DNA of 64,000 nt from the NCBI RefSeq assembly GCF_015461805.1, contig NZ_JACVZE010000005.1, forward strand, positions 310,001 to 374,000, in the 5' to 3' direction. The translations under genes were made by a program, and so were the position numbers. This DNA comes from Pseudomonas pisciculturae. GTDB taxonomy: Bacteria; Pseudomonadota; Gammaproteobacteria; Pseudomonadales; Pseudomonadaceae. Below the pieces are notes generated by a model. It saw only the letters and a program-made list of their open reading frames with translations. It was not told where the DNA came from and made no database searches. Of this stretch, positions 51,385 to 60,628 are shown piece by piece. Positions within the stretch are counted from its first letter, which is position 1. The number at the start of each line of letters is the position of its first letter.

Positions 51385-52623
51385 ATGGCTATGAATCGTC
51401 GTGCTTTCCTGCGTACGTCCGCTATTTCTGCTGCTGCGTTGTCCACCTTGAGTTTGAAGAGTTTCTCGGCATTTGCTGCCGATGACGCGATCAATATCGC
51501 CTCGCTCTACGACAACTCCGGTGGCCTGGACATCTATGGCAAACCCATCGTCGACGCCCTCACCTTCGCGGTCGAAGAACTCAACGGCGCTGGCGGCCTG
51601 CTCGGTCGCCCGCTCAACCTGATCAAGTACGACACCCAGTCGAACATGCAGCTCTACGCCCAATATGCCCAGCAGGCGGCGCTCAAGGACCGTGCGGCAG
51701 TGGTGCACGCCGGTATCACCTCGGCCTCGCGGGAAGTGGTGCGCCCGGTGCTCGACCGCTACAAGACCCTGTACTTCTACAACAACCAGTACGAAGGCGG
51801 TGTGTGTGACCGCAACGTGTTTGCCACCGGCGTTACTCCCGGCCAGACCGTGGAAAAACTGGTGTCCCATGTCACTAAAAAATGGGGCAAGAAGGTCTAC
51901 ATCGTCGCGGCCGACTACAACTACGGACAAATCGTGACAGCGTGGGTGAAGAAATACGTCGAGCAAGCCGGTGGCGAAAGCGTGGGCATCGAGTTCTTCC
52001 CGCTGGACGTGACCAACTTCGGCGCCACCATCTCCAAGATCCAGGAAGCCAAGCCGGACTTCGTCTGGTCGGCCCTGGTGGGTGGCGCACACATGTCGTT
52101 CTACCGCCAATGGAAAGCCGCGGGCATGACCGGCAAGCTGCCGATTGCCTCCACCACCTTTGCCGGTGGCAACGAGCACATCGTGCTGTCGCCGGAGGAA
52201 TGCAACGGCATCCTGATCTGCCAGAACTATGTGCAGGAACTGGCCACCCCGCAAAACCAGGCGTTCGTCGAGCGTTTCCACAAACGCTTTGGCGCCGACT
52301 ACCCCTACATCACCGAACTGGCGATGGGTGCCTATCAGGGCATGATGCTGTGGGCCGAAGGTGTGCGCCAGGCTGGCACGGTGGAGCGCATGGCCGTGAC
52401 CCAGGCCCTGGAAAAAGGCATCAGCCTCGACCTGCCCAGCGGCAAGGTCAGTGTCGACCCGGCCACCCACCACTGCATCCTTGACGTGCACATCGCCGAG
52501 GTGCGCGACCGTCGCCTGGAAGTGGTCGAAAGCTTTGCCCAGCAAGCGCCGTCCGACACCGCCGCAGTCTGCGACTTGGTGAAGAACCCGCGTGACGCCA
52601 AACAATACAGCATCGCGCTGTAA
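51385..52623 (+). CDS. Amide/urea-type ABC transporter substrate-binding protein
   Basis: A 412-aa periplasmic binding protein of the UrtA/FmdD/AmiC family. A Tat-like signal (MAMNRRAFLRTSAISAAALS…AFA) is followed by INIASLYDNSGGLDIYGKPIVDALTFA and YFYNNQYEGGVCDRNVF. The fold is the same as AmiC encoded downstream, consistent with an amide ligand. It is the first gene of a polycistron running to at least 59195. Start at 51385 follows AGGAGTCTTCCGA. The 5' leader holds ANTAR-type hairpins. Confidence 0.92.
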   Translation: MAMNRRAFLRTSAISAAALSTLSLKSFSAFAADDAINIASLYDNSGGLDIYGKPIVDALTFAVEELNGAGGLLGRPLNLIKYDTQSNMQLYAQYAQQAALKDRAAVVHAGITSASREVVRPVLDRYKTLYFYNNQYEGGVCDRNVFATGVTPGQTVEKLVSHVTKKWGKKVYIVAADYNYGQIVTAWVKKYVEQAGGESVGIEFFPLDVTNFGATISKIQEAKPDFVWSALVGGAHMSFYRQWKAAGMTGKLPIASTTFAGGNEHIVLSPEECNGILICQNYVQELATPQNQAFVERFHKRFGADYPYITELAMGAYQGMMLWAEGVRQAGTVERMAVTQALEKGISLDLPSGKVSVDPATHHCILDVHIAEVRDRRLEVVESFAQQAPSDTAAVCDLVKNPRDAKQYSIAL

Positions 52624-52633
52624 GGGGGCCGAC

Positions 52634-53503
52634 ATGGATTGGGCTGCTATTTTTTCCCTGCAAATCGTGGGCGCCATCGCCACGCTGGTGCTGTTGAGCA
52701 TCGGCCTGGCGGTGGTGTTCGGGATGATGAAGATCATCAACCTGGCCCACGGTGAATTCATGATGCTCGGCGGTTACGTCGCCGTGCTCGCCACCCATCA
52801 CCTGCATGTGCCGATCTGGATTTCGATCCTGGTGCTGGCGCCGTTGACCGTGGGGTTGTTCGGCATGCTGGTGGAGCGCCTGCTGGTGCGGCACCTGTAT
52901 GGCCGCATGATCGACACCATGCTCGCCACGTGGGGCCTGAGCCTGGCCCTGACCGGCGCGGCCACCATGCTGTTTGGCAACACCACGGTGGGCATTAGCT
53001 CGCCATTGCCGGGCATCACCATCGGCGCTTATCAAACCAGCGGCTACGGGCTGTTTGTGATCGGCGTGGCCGTGGCGGTGTTGCTGGGCATGTGGGCGTT
53101 GCTGCGCTTTACCCACTTTGGACTGTGCGCCCGCGCCACCATGCAAAACGCCAAGATGGCAGCGGCGTTGGGGGCCAATCCCGGGCGCATCTACAGCCTC
53201 ACGTTTGGCCTGGGCGCGGCGCTGGCCGGTTTGGGCGGTGCGGTGTTGGCGCCGCTTACCGGAGTGATTCCGACCTTGGGCGCCAGCTACATCGCCAAGG
53301 CCTTTATCACCGTGATCGGCGGCGGCAGTGCAGTGATCACCGGTACCCTGAGCGCCGCCGGTGGCTTTGGGGTGATCAGCCAGGTGGTGACGTTTTTCAG
53401 CACCCCGGTGTTCGGTGAAGTGGCATTGCTGCTGGCGGCCATTGTGTTGATCCGGGTTCTGCCCCAGGGCATTACCGGTCGTTTCTTTCGGAGGGCGTTC
53501 TGA
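52634..53503 (+). CDS. Urea/amide ABC transporter permease (UrtB-like)
   Basis: A 289-aa LivH/UrtB-family permease with about eight helices (MKIINLAHGEFMMLGGYVAV, LYGRMIDTMLATWGLSLALTG). It starts 10 nt after the binding-protein gene behind AAGGGGG and overlaps the next permease by one base (TGATG). Confidence 0.92.
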   Translation: MDWAAIFSLQIVGAIATLVLLSIGLAVVFGMMKIINLAHGEFMMLGGYVAVLATHHLHVPIWISILVLAPLTVGLFGMLVERLLVRHLYGRMIDTMLATWGLSLALTGAATMLFGNTTVGISSPLPGITIGAYQTSGYGLFVIGVAVAVLLGMWALLRFTHFGLCARATMQNAKMAAALGANPGRIYSLTFGLGAALAGLGGAVLAPLTGVIPTLGASYIAKAFITVIGGGSAVITGTLSAAGGFGVISQVVTFFSTPVFGEVALLLAAIVLIRVLPQGITGRFFRRAF

Positions 53504-54528
53504 TGCCTGTTGATACTCGCACCCTGCTGCCCGTGCTCGGTTGTGTCATCGCCGCCGTGCTGGTAGCTGTCCTGCCGCAATGGCTCGACCTGTTTACCTT
53601 GCTGTCCCTGACCATCTACCTGGTGATGGCGCTGTTGGCCCTGAGCCTGGCGTTTATCTGGGGTTTCGGCGGCATCCTGTGCTTTGGCCAGGCGGCGTTT
53701 TTTGGCCTGGGGGCCTACGCCTATGCCATCGGCGTAATCAACCTCGGCGACAGCACCTGGCCGGTGTTGCTGGCCATCGCAGTACCTGCGTTGGTCGCGG
53801 CGGCCATGGGTTACTTCATGTTTTACGGCGGCATCAGCGATGTGTACCTGGGGGTGATTACCCTCGCGGTGACGCTGATTCTGTTCAATGTGATGAACTC
53901 CACGTCCGGTTCCGAGTACCACATCGGCAGCGCCTTGCTCGGTGGTTTCAACGGGATACCTGCGATCCCCACATTGAATGTGCCGTTCAACCCGGACCGT
54001 GTGCTGGAACCGGAAACCCTGTTCCAGGTGATCGGCGGCGCATTGATCCTGTGCTACCTGGGCCTGCGCGCACTGCTCGCCAGCCGTTTCGGCAAAGTCG
54101 TAGTAGCGATTCGTGAAAACGAACAGCGCGCCGGTCTGCTGGGTTATGACACGCGCCTGCACAAGCTGATCGTGTTCAGCCTCGGTGGCGGTATCGCTGG
54201 TTTGGCCGGTTGCCTGTTCGCCAACTGGGGCGCGTTTGTCAGCCCCGGTGTGTTTGGGCTGGCGCAGTCGGCGCAGATCATCATTTGGGTGATCGTCGGC
54301 GGGCGCGGCACCTTGTTCGGGCCGATCCTGGCGTGCATCGGCATCCAGGCGCTGATGGCGCGGCTGGGTGAGCAACAGCATGTGGACAGCGGCTTTGTGC
54401 TGGGTCTGATTTTGCTGGTGTTTGTGATGCTGTTGCCGCGTGGTTTGCTGCCGACGTTGAGCGGTTTTCTATCGCGTGTTTTCCAGCGTCGCCCACGATC
54501 CATGCCTGCACAGGAGCGCGCACTATGA
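53503..54528 (+). CDS. Urea/amide ABC transporter permease (UrtC-like)
   Basis: A 341-aa LivM/UrtC-family permease (ALSLAFIWGFGGILCFGQAAFFGLGAYAYAI, VVAIRENEQRAGLLGYDTRLHKLIVF). It pairs with the preceding permease to form the channel. It overlaps the ATPase gene by 4 bp (ATGA). Confidence 0.92.
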   Translation: MPVDTRTLLPVLGCVIAAVLVAVLPQWLDLFTLLSLTIYLVMALLALSLAFIWGFGGILCFGQAAFFGLGAYAYAIGVINLGDSTWPVLLAIAVPALVAAAMGYFMFYGGISDVYLGVITLAVTLILFNVMNSTSGSEYHIGSALLGGFNGIPAIPTLNVPFNPDRVLEPETLFQVIGGALILCYLGLRALLASRFGKVVVAIRENEQRAGLLGYDTRLHKLIVFSLGGGIAGLAGCLFANWGAFVSPGVFGLAQSAQIIIWVIVGGRGTLFGPILACIGIQALMARLGEQQHVDSGFVLGLILLVFVMLLPRGLLPTLSGFLSRVFQRRPRSMPAQERAL

Positions 54529-55247
54529 GCCTGTTGCAAACCCAAGGCCTGGGCGTGAGCTTCGGCGGCGTGCATGCGGTAAAGGAGGTGGATTTCACCC
54601 TGGAAAGTGGCGAACTGCGCTGCCTGATCGGCCCCAATGGCGCCGGTAAAAGCACCTTTTTCAAGATGCTCAGCGGCCAGCTCAAACCCACCCGTGGTGT
54701 ATGCCACTTCAAGGGCCAGCGTATTTCCGGGCTGGCGCCGCATAAAGTCGCCCAGCTCGGCATTGGCATCAAGACCCAAGCCCCCAGCGTGTTCGACGGC
54801 CTGGATGTGCTTGAGAACCTGCGCCTGGCCGCCAGCCGTCGGCAAACCCCAAGCGAAGCGCGCAACACCGCCGAACAAACCCTGGAACGCATCGGCCTCA
54901 CAGAGCTGCGCACACGCCTGGTGGGCGATTTGGCCCACGGCCAACGCCAATGGGTGGAGCTGGGCATGATCCTCGCCTCGCGCCCGGAGTTGGTGCTGCT
55001 GGACGAACCGGCGGCCGGCATGACCTATCAGGAAGTGCGCAAGACCGCCGCGCTGATCAAGGAAATCAACGCCCACAGCACCGTGGTAGTGGTGGAGCAC
55101 GACATGGAGTTTATCCGCCTGATCGCCGGCACCGTCACCGTGTTCAACAGAGGCGAGATCCTGGCCCAAGGCAGTTTTGCCGAAGTCACCCAAGACCCCG
55201 CCGTGCGCGAAGCCTACCTGGGCAAGCAGGAGATCAAACATGCTTGA
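54525..55247 (+). CDS. Urea/amide ABC transporter ATPase (UrtD-like)
   Basis: A 240-aa LivG/UrtD-family ATPase with Walker A GPNGAGKST, LAHGQRQWVELGM as the signature (UrtD-like variant) and Walker B LVLLDEPAAGM. It overlaps both neighbours, consistent with tight translational coupling. Confidence 0.92.
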   Translation: MSLLQTQGLGVSFGGVHAVKEVDFTLESGELRCLIGPNGAGKSTFFKMLSGQLKPTRGVCHFKGQRISGLAPHKVAQLGIGIKTQAPSVFDGLDVLENLRLAASRRQTPSEARNTAEQTLERIGLTELRTRLVGDLAHGQRQWVELGMILASRPELVLLDEPAAGMTYQEVRKTAALIKEINAHSTVVVVEHDMEFIRLIAGTVTVFNRGEILAQGSFAEVTQDPAVREAYLGKQEIKHA

Positions 55248-55944
55248 AGTCATCGGTTTATCCGCCGGTTACGGGCGTATTCCCGTGCTGCGCGACATCC
55301 GCTTGAGCTGCACGGCCAACACCTGCGTGGGCGTACTGGGGCGCAATGGCATGGGCAAGACCACCTTGCTGCGTGCGCTGATGGGGGAAATTCCCACCAT
55401 GGCTGGCAGCCTGCATTTCGATGGCGAGGACTTGAGCCGCGCCGCCGCCCACCAGCGCGCCCGCGCCGGTATCGGCTATGTGCCCCAAGGTCGGCAGATC
55501 TTCCCTTTCTTAAGCGTGCGGGAAAACCTGCGCATGGGCTGCGTGAAGGATTTTGCCAAGGCCGACGCCACCATCGAACGCATCCTCGCGTACTTCCCGC
55601 GCCTGCAACGCTTGCTCGACCAACCGGGCGGCGCGCTATCCGGCGGTGAGCAACAACTGCTGGCCCTGGCCCGCTGCCTGTGCGGCGAGCCGAACATAAT
55701 CCTGCTGGACGAGCCCACCGAAGGCATCCAGCCCTCGATCTGCGATGAAATCATTGAAACCCTGCAACGCCTGCGGGTGGAGCAAAGCCTGGCGGTGATC
55801 CTGGTGGAGCAAGACATTGAATTCTTGAGTGCCTTGTCCGACCGCATCCTGATCATCGAGAACGGCCAACTGGTGGACGAGGTCGACCCGGCCCACACCA
55901 GTGCCGAGGCCATTGCCGAGCGCTTCATGGGCTTTCATGCATAA
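55240..55944 (+). CDS. Urea/amide ABC transporter ATPase (UrtE-like)
   Basis: A 234-aa LivF/UrtE-family ATPase: Walker A GRNGMGKTT, signature LSGGEQQLLALARCL and Walker B IILLDEPTEGIQPS. The ETP-rich TEGIQPS phrase is usual for UrtE. ATG at 55240 overlaps the previous gene by 8 bp. Confidence 0.92.
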   Translation: MLEVIGLSAGYGRIPVLRDIRLSCTANTCVGVLGRNGMGKTTLLRALMGEIPTMAGSLHFDGEDLSRAAAHQRARAGIGYVPQGRQIFPFLSVRENLRMGCVKDFAKADATIERILAYFPRLQRLLDQPGGALSGGEQQLLALARCLCGEPNIILLDEPTEGIQPSICDEIIETLQRLRVEQSLAVILVEQDIEFLSALSDRILIIENGQLVDEVDPAHTSAEAIAERFMGFHA

Positions 55945-55954
55945 GGAACCTGCT

Positions 55955-57469
55955 ATGTCGATTCAACGCCCTACCCTGGCCGATCTCACTGAAGTCGGTC
56001 GCAGCCTTGGCCTGGAACTGGCCGAGCCGCTGCTGGATGAATACGCACACATTCTTGAAGCCGTATGGCAGGACTACGACCGCCTCGACGCCATCGCCAC
56101 CCCGCCCGCACCACAGCGCTACCCACGCGGCCCGGGCCAGGTGCCGACGGACAATCGCTACAACGCCTGGTACGTGCGCACCGATATCCAGGGCGCCGCC
56201 AGCGGCAAACTGGCCGGCAAGCGCGTGGCGCTCAAGGACAATATCTGCCTGGCCGGCGTGCCGATGATGAACGGTGCCTCGACCCTGCACGGCTATGTGC
56301 CGGACCTCGACGCCACCGTGGCCACCCGCGTGCTGGATGCTGGCGGGCAGATCCTCGGCAAGGCCCATTGCGAGTTTTTCTGCGTGTCGGGCAGTAGTCA
56401 CACCAACGCCACCGGCGCGGTGCACAACCCGCGTAATCCGGGGCATTCCACCGGGGGCTCGTCGTCGGGCTGCGCGGCGTTGATCGCCGCTGGCGAGGTG
56501 GACCTGGGCATCGGCACCGACCAAGGTGGCTCGGTGCGTATCCCGGCGGCCTATTCCGGCATCTATGGTATGAAACCGACCCACGGGCTGATCCCCTACA
56601 CCGGCATCATGCCCATCGAAATGACCCTGGACCACGCCGGGATCATGAGCGCCAACCTGGCCGATAACGCCCTGCTACTGGAGGTGCTGGCTGGCGCCGA
56701 CGGGCTCGACCCTCGCCAGGATCGCGTCGTGCCTACCGAGGCCTATACCCAGGCATTGGGCAAGGGCTGCAAGGGCTTGCGAATCGGGGTGGTGCGCGAA
56801 GGCTTCGGCCACGCCAACTCCGAGGCGGATGTGGATGCGGCGGTGCGGCGTGCTGCGGCGATGTTCGAAGACCTCGGCGCCAGGGTCGAGGACATCTCGA
56901 TTCCGCTGCACGCCCTGGGCCACGCGATCTGGACGCCGATTGCGGTAGAAGGCACCACCCAATTGCTGCGCGGCTACAATTACGGCTCGAACTGGAAAGG
57001 CCTGTACGTGGAAAGCCTGATGCGCGCCCAACAAGATTGGCAGAGTAAGGCCGAGCAATTCCCCCACGACCTGAAAACCTGCCTGCTGGCCGGTGAGTAT
57101 GCCTACCAGCGCTTTGGCGGCCAGTACTACGCCAAGGCCCAGAATGCCGCCCGGCAACTGCGTGCGGCTTACGAACAGCACTTGCAGGATTTCGACGTGT
57201 TGCTGATGCCCACCGTGCCGCTCACGGCGCCCAAACTGCCCACCGCAAATGCCTCGCCCAGCGAGTGGGTACAACGGGCCCTGGAAATGAACGCCAACAC
57301 CGCGCCGTTCGACGTGACCGGCCACCCTGCCCTGTCGATCCCCTGCGGGCTTGCCAGTGGCCTGCCAGTAGGCATGATGCTGGTAGCGCAGGACTACGAC
57401 GAAGCCATGCTGTATCAGGTAGCGCACGCGTTCGAACAACATATCGACTGGGAAAGCCTGACGTCATGA
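55955..57469 (+). CDS. Amidase-signature family amidase
   Basis: A 504-aa amide hydrolase. The Ser-cisSer-Lys triad can be assigned as Lys94 (RVALKDNI), Ser169 (GHSTGGSSSG) and Ser193 (TDQGGSVRIP), with the same spacing as FAAH. An N-terminal helical region of about 80 aa and the length resemble the wide-spectrum amidases of Rhodococcus and P. chlororaphis. It replaces the AmiE aliphatic amidase normally found with amiC-amiR. The start follows AAGGAACCTGCT, and it overlaps amiC by 4 bp. Confidence 0.93.
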   Translation: MSIQRPTLADLTEVGRSLGLELAEPLLDEYAHILEAVWQDYDRLDAIATPPAPQRYPRGPGQVPTDNRYNAWYVRTDIQGAASGKLAGKRVALKDNICLAGVPMMNGASTLHGYVPDLDATVATRVLDAGGQILGKAHCEFFCVSGSSHTNATGAVHNPRNPGHSTGGSSSGCAALIAAGEVDLGIGTDQGGSVRIPAAYSGIYGMKPTHGLIPYTGIMPIEMTLDHAGIMSANLADNALLLEVLAGADGLDPRQDRVVPTEAYTQALGKGCKGLRIGVVREGFGHANSEADVDAAVRRAAAMFEDLGARVEDISIPLHALGHAIWTPIAVEGTTQLLRGYNYGSNWKGLYVESLMRAQQDWQSKAEQFPHDLKTCLLAGEYAYQRFGGQYYAKAQNAARQLRAAYEQHLQDFDVLLMPTVPLTAPKLPTANASPSEWVQRALEMNANTAPFDVTGHPALSIPCGLASGLPVGMMLVAQDYDEAMLYQVAHAFEQHIDWESLTS

Positions 57470-58590
57470 GCACCCCCGACTACAAAGTCGGCCTGTTGTT
57501 TTCCGAGAGCAGCCTCACCGCTGCCTCGGAGACCACCCAGGCCAATGCCACCCACCTGGCCATCGCCGAGGTCAACGACGCGGGCGGCATCCATGGCCGG
57601 TTGCTGGTGCCGGTAGATGGCCACCCCGGCGCCGAACCTGCGGACTATCGCGACAGCGCCGTGCGCCTGTGTGACGAACACCAAGTGCAGGTGCTGTTCG
57701 GCACCCACATGTCGAGCACCCGCAAAACCGTGCTGCCGGTGGTCGAGAGCCGTCGCCGCTTGCTGTTCTACCCCACGCTCTATGAGGGGTTTGAATACTC
57801 GCCGTGGTGTTATTACACCGGTTCCGCACCGAACCAGAACTCGGTGCAACTGGCGCGGTATGTACTGGAACACTTCGGCAACCGCGTGCTGTTTGTTGGG
57901 GGCTCGTACGTGTACCCGTTCGAGTCCAACCGCATCATGCGCGAGCTGTTCGAACAGGCCGGCGGCGAAGTGGTGGATGAAATCTACCTGCCCTTCCACG
58001 CCACCGCCGAGGACTTCGAACGGGTGATGCAACAGGCGCGCGCCACGGCGCCGGATGCGATCTACTCGACCATCGTCGGCAGCGATATCCCGGCGCTGCA
58101 CCGGGCCTATCGACAGGCCGGTTTCGACCCGGCGCGCATGCCCATCGTTAGCCTCGCTACCAACGAGGTGGATGTGTTGCGCATGAGCGCGGAGGAAGCC
58201 GAGGGGCACGTGTCGGCGGCGCCGTGGTTTTCCACTTTGCAGACGCCCGCCAGCCAAGCCTTCGTGGCGCGCTACCGGGCACGTTTTGGTGATGAGGCAC
58301 CGCTGACAGCGGGGGCCGAGGCCGCGTATTTCCAGGTGCATCTGTTTGCCGAAGCGGCGCGGCGCGCGCAGGGTTCATCCGTCGAAGCGCTGCGCCAGGC
58401 CTTGGCCGGCGCGCAGTTCGACGCCCCCCAGGGCCGCGTGCAAATTGACGCAGACACCCAACACACCTGGCTGTGGCCACGCATCGCCCGCCTCGATCAT
58501 CAGCGCCGTTTCGAGCTGGTAGTGCACAGCGAGCAACCGGTGAAACCCAGCCCCTATATGGTCGACTACCAACTGGAAGCGCAGCCATGA
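57466..58590 (+). CDS. amiC: AmiC-like amide sensor / negative regulator of AmiR
   Basis: A 374-aa cytoplasmic protein with the periplasmic-binding fold but no signal peptide (MSTPDYKVGLLFSESSLTAASE…, LFYPTLYEGFEYSPWCYYTGSAPNQN). In P. aeruginosa AmiC holds AmiR inactive until an amide binds. Here it lies directly before amiR with an ATGA overlap, the same order as in the ami operon. Confidence 0.93.
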   Translation: MSTPDYKVGLLFSESSLTAASETTQANATHLAIAEVNDAGGIHGRLLVPVDGHPGAEPADYRDSAVRLCDEHQVQVLFGTHMSSTRKTVLPVVESRRRLLFYPTLYEGFEYSPWCYYTGSAPNQNSVQLARYVLEHFGNRVLFVGGSYVYPFESNRIMRELFEQAGGEVVDEIYLPFHATAEDFERVMQQARATAPDAIYSTIVGSDIPALHRAYRQAGFDPARMPIVSLATNEVDVLRMSAEEAEGHVSAAPWFSTLQTPASQAFVARYRARFGDEAPLTAGAEAAYFQVHLFAEAARRAQGSSVEALRQALAGAQFDAPQGRVQIDADTQHTWLWPRIARLDHQRRFELVVHSEQPVKPSPYMVDYQLEAQP

Positions 58591-59195
58591 GCGGCAGCAG
58601 CGCACCTTCGTTGCTGCGCGAACTCAAGGGCCTGCGCGTGCTGGTGATCCACCCGGTGGACGCTGAAGCCCGCGTGGTACTGGACCAGTTGCAGCGCATC
58701 GGGTGCATCGTCGAGCAATGCTGGCCGGTGCCTGCGCACTTGCCAGAGCACACCGACGTGGTGCTGCTGGCCGTGGAACTCAGCCAGCGCCAGAACACCC
58801 AGGCGCTGGTGGAAGGCCTCAGCGAACAAGCGCCGCCGATCATCGCCGTGGTCGGCTATGAAAACCCCTCGATGCTGCAACTGGTACTGGAAACCCAGCC
58901 GGCTGCCGTCATCGAGCGCCCGCTACGGCCGTTTGGCCTGCTGACCCAGTTGCTGATGGCTCGCGCTGCCTGGCGCGCACGCATCGACATGCTGGCGCAA
59001 CTGCGCAAATTACAAACCCGGCAACCGGCGGTGTCCAAGATATCCATGGCCAAGGCCTTGCTCATGGCTCGCCATCGTATCGGTGAAAACGACGCCCATC
59101 GCCGCCTGCAACGCGATGCCATGGCCAGCCGCAGCAGCATGGAAGCGGTGGCCCAGGCTATTATCGAAGCCGGCCTGCCCCCTCAACCCGAATAA
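58587..59195 (+). CDS. amiR: AmiR-type ANTAR transcription antiterminator
   Basis: A 202-aa protein: an N-terminal pseudo-receiver (LRVLVIHPVDAEARVVLDQL…) lacking the usual phosphorylation pocket, a coiled-coil linker near 125-150, and a C-terminal ANTAR RNA-binding domain (SKISMAKALLMARHRIGENDAHRRLQRDAM). It should bind paired hexaloop hairpins in a leader RNA and prevent termination. Matching hairpins occur in the leader of this same operon at 51199-51272. Confidence 0.93.
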   Translation: MSGSSAPSLLRELKGLRVLVIHPVDAEARVVLDQLQRIGCIVEQCWPVPAHLPEHTDVVLLAVELSQRQNTQALVEGLSEQAPPIIAVVGYENPSMLQLVLETQPAAVIERPLRPFGLLTQLLMARAAWRARIDMLAQLRKLQTRQPAVSKISMAKALLMARHRIGENDAHRRLQRDAMASRSSMEAVAQAIIEAGLPPQPE

Positions 59196-59233
59196 GCACC
59201 CCGGTGCATCCAAGAATACGTAGAGGTTCTTTA

Positions 59234-60385
59234 ATGCAAGCTTTCAATTTCAGCACCACCGCCCACCTGATCTGCGCCAGCGGCGCCGCCGCCCAACTCG
59301 CCGAACACTGCGCCGCCCGTGGCGCGCGTAACGTCTTGCTGGTGACCGACGCCGGCATCCTGCGCCACAACCTGCTGGATTCGGTGTTGCCCGGCTTCAC
59401 CGCCGCCGATATCAACGTGCAGGTGTACAGCGAAGTCCTCGCTGACCCCGCCGAAGAACTGGTGCTGGCCGCCACCGCCCAGGCTCGCGAAATGGCTGCC
59501 GACCTGATCATCGGCTTCGGTGGCGGCAGCTCCATGGACACCGCCAAGCTGGTCGCCTACCTCGCACACCCCGAGCAACGCCAGGGCCTGAGCGATATCT
59601 ACGGCGTCAACCAGGCCAGCGGCACCCGCTTGCCGCTGATCCAAGTGCCGACCACCGCTGGCACCGGCTCGGAAGTCACGCCGATTTCCATTGTCACCAC
59701 GGCCACCGGCAAATCCGGCGTGGTGTCGCCACAGTTGCTGCCGGACCTGGCGATTCTTGATGCGCAACTGACCGTCGGCCTGCCCGGCCCGGTCACTGCC
59801 GCCACCGGTATCGATGCGATGGTGCACGCCATTGAGGCCTACACCAGCAAGCTGCGTAAAAACCCGATCTCCGACCTGCTGGCCCGCGAAGCCTTGCGCC
59901 TGCTCAGTGCCAACCTTGAGCTGGCAGTCCGCGAGCCACAGAACCTGGAGGCACGCCAGGCCATGCTGCTAGGCGCGTGCCTGGCCGGCCAGGCCTTCGC
60001 CAACGCCCCGGTGGCGGCGGTGCATGCGCTGGCGTATCCGTTGGGGATTACGTTTCACTTGCCCCATGGGCTGTCCAACGCGCTGGTGCTCAACCCGGTG
60101 TTGGCGTTCAACTTGTCCCACGCAGGCGCGCTCTATGCCGAACTCGCGCCATGCGTTTTGGGGCAACGGCTGGAAGCGGGAGATGGCGCGGCGCAGTTCA
60201 TTGCCGAGATGCAGCGCATACATGCCGCCGTGGGCCTGCCGCTGCGCCTGAGAGATGCGGGCGTGACCCTGGAAAGCCTGCCCGAACTGGCTCGCAGTGC
60301 GATGCAGCAACAACGACTGTTAGTGAACAACCCGCGTGAAGTGAATGAGGCGGATGCGTTGGCGATCTACACCGCTGCGTACTAA
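59234..60385 (+). CDS. Iron-containing alcohol dehydrogenase
   Basis: A 383-aa group III alcohol dehydrogenase. The NAD-binding segment IIGFGGGSSMDTAKLVA and the metal-ligand regions (GIDAMVHAIEAYTS, HALAYPLG…HLPHGLSNALVL) are intact. It lies 38 nt after amiR behind AGAGGTTCTTTA with no terminator between, so it may be co-transcribed and handle an alcohol or aldehyde derived from the amide. The link is inferred from position only. Confidence 0.9.
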   Translation: MQAFNFSTTAHLICASGAAAQLAEHCAARGARNVLLVTDAGILRHNLLDSVLPGFTAADINVQVYSEVLADPAEELVLAATAQAREMAADLIIGFGGGSSMDTAKLVAYLAHPEQRQGLSDIYGVNQASGTRLPLIQVPTTAGTGSEVTPISIVTTATGKSGVVSPQLLPDLAILDAQLTVGLPGPVTAATGIDAMVHAIEAYTSKLRKNPISDLLAREALRLLSANLELAVREPQNLEARQAMLLGACLAGQAFANAPVAAVHALAYPLGITFHLPHGLSNALVLNPVLAFNLSHAGALYAELAPCVLGQRLEAGDGAAQFIAEMQRIHAAVGLPLRLRDAGVTLESLPELARSAMQQQRLLVNNPREVNEADALAIYTAAY

Positions 60386-60408
60386 AAGCCCGGCGTAACA
60401 CAGTTCAA

Positions 60409-60499
60409 ATGTGGGAGGGGGCTTGCCCCCGATTGCGGTGTGTCAGCACCAGATGTATTGGCTGACCCACCGCTTTCGCGAGCAAGCCCGCTCCCACAT
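60409..60499. repeat. Hybrid REPIN with two different arm types
   Basis: The left arm is GGAGGGGG type (ATGTGGGAGGGGGCTTGCCC) while the right arm is GGAGCGGG type (GCAAGCCCGCTCCCACAT). All other REPINs here have matching arms or nearly so, suggesting recombination or arm-wise mutation. Confidence 0.8.
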
Positions 60500-60544
60500 G
60501 GGACTGGTGGTGTGCTTGTTTCCTGTGCCAGGCACAAATCCAAA

Positions 60545-60569
60545 AGTGGGAGCTGGCTTGCCTGCGATG
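60545..60569. repeat. Solitary REP half
   Basis: AGTGGGAGCTGGCTTGCCTG equals the left arm of the REPIN at 34798, but no inverted partner follows. It may be a decayed REPIN. Confidence 0.7.
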
Positions 60570-60628
60570 ACGCTCTCACGGTCGACCCGTTACTTGGTCT
60601 GCCCACAGTAAAGCGCATCACGGGTTCA

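Noticed and set aside
1947..60569. Repeated palindromes considered as a CRISPR or invertible-element system
   Set aside because: Copies are dispersed singly or in pairs between genes, have inverted paired arms and no regular spacers, so they are REP/REPIN elements.
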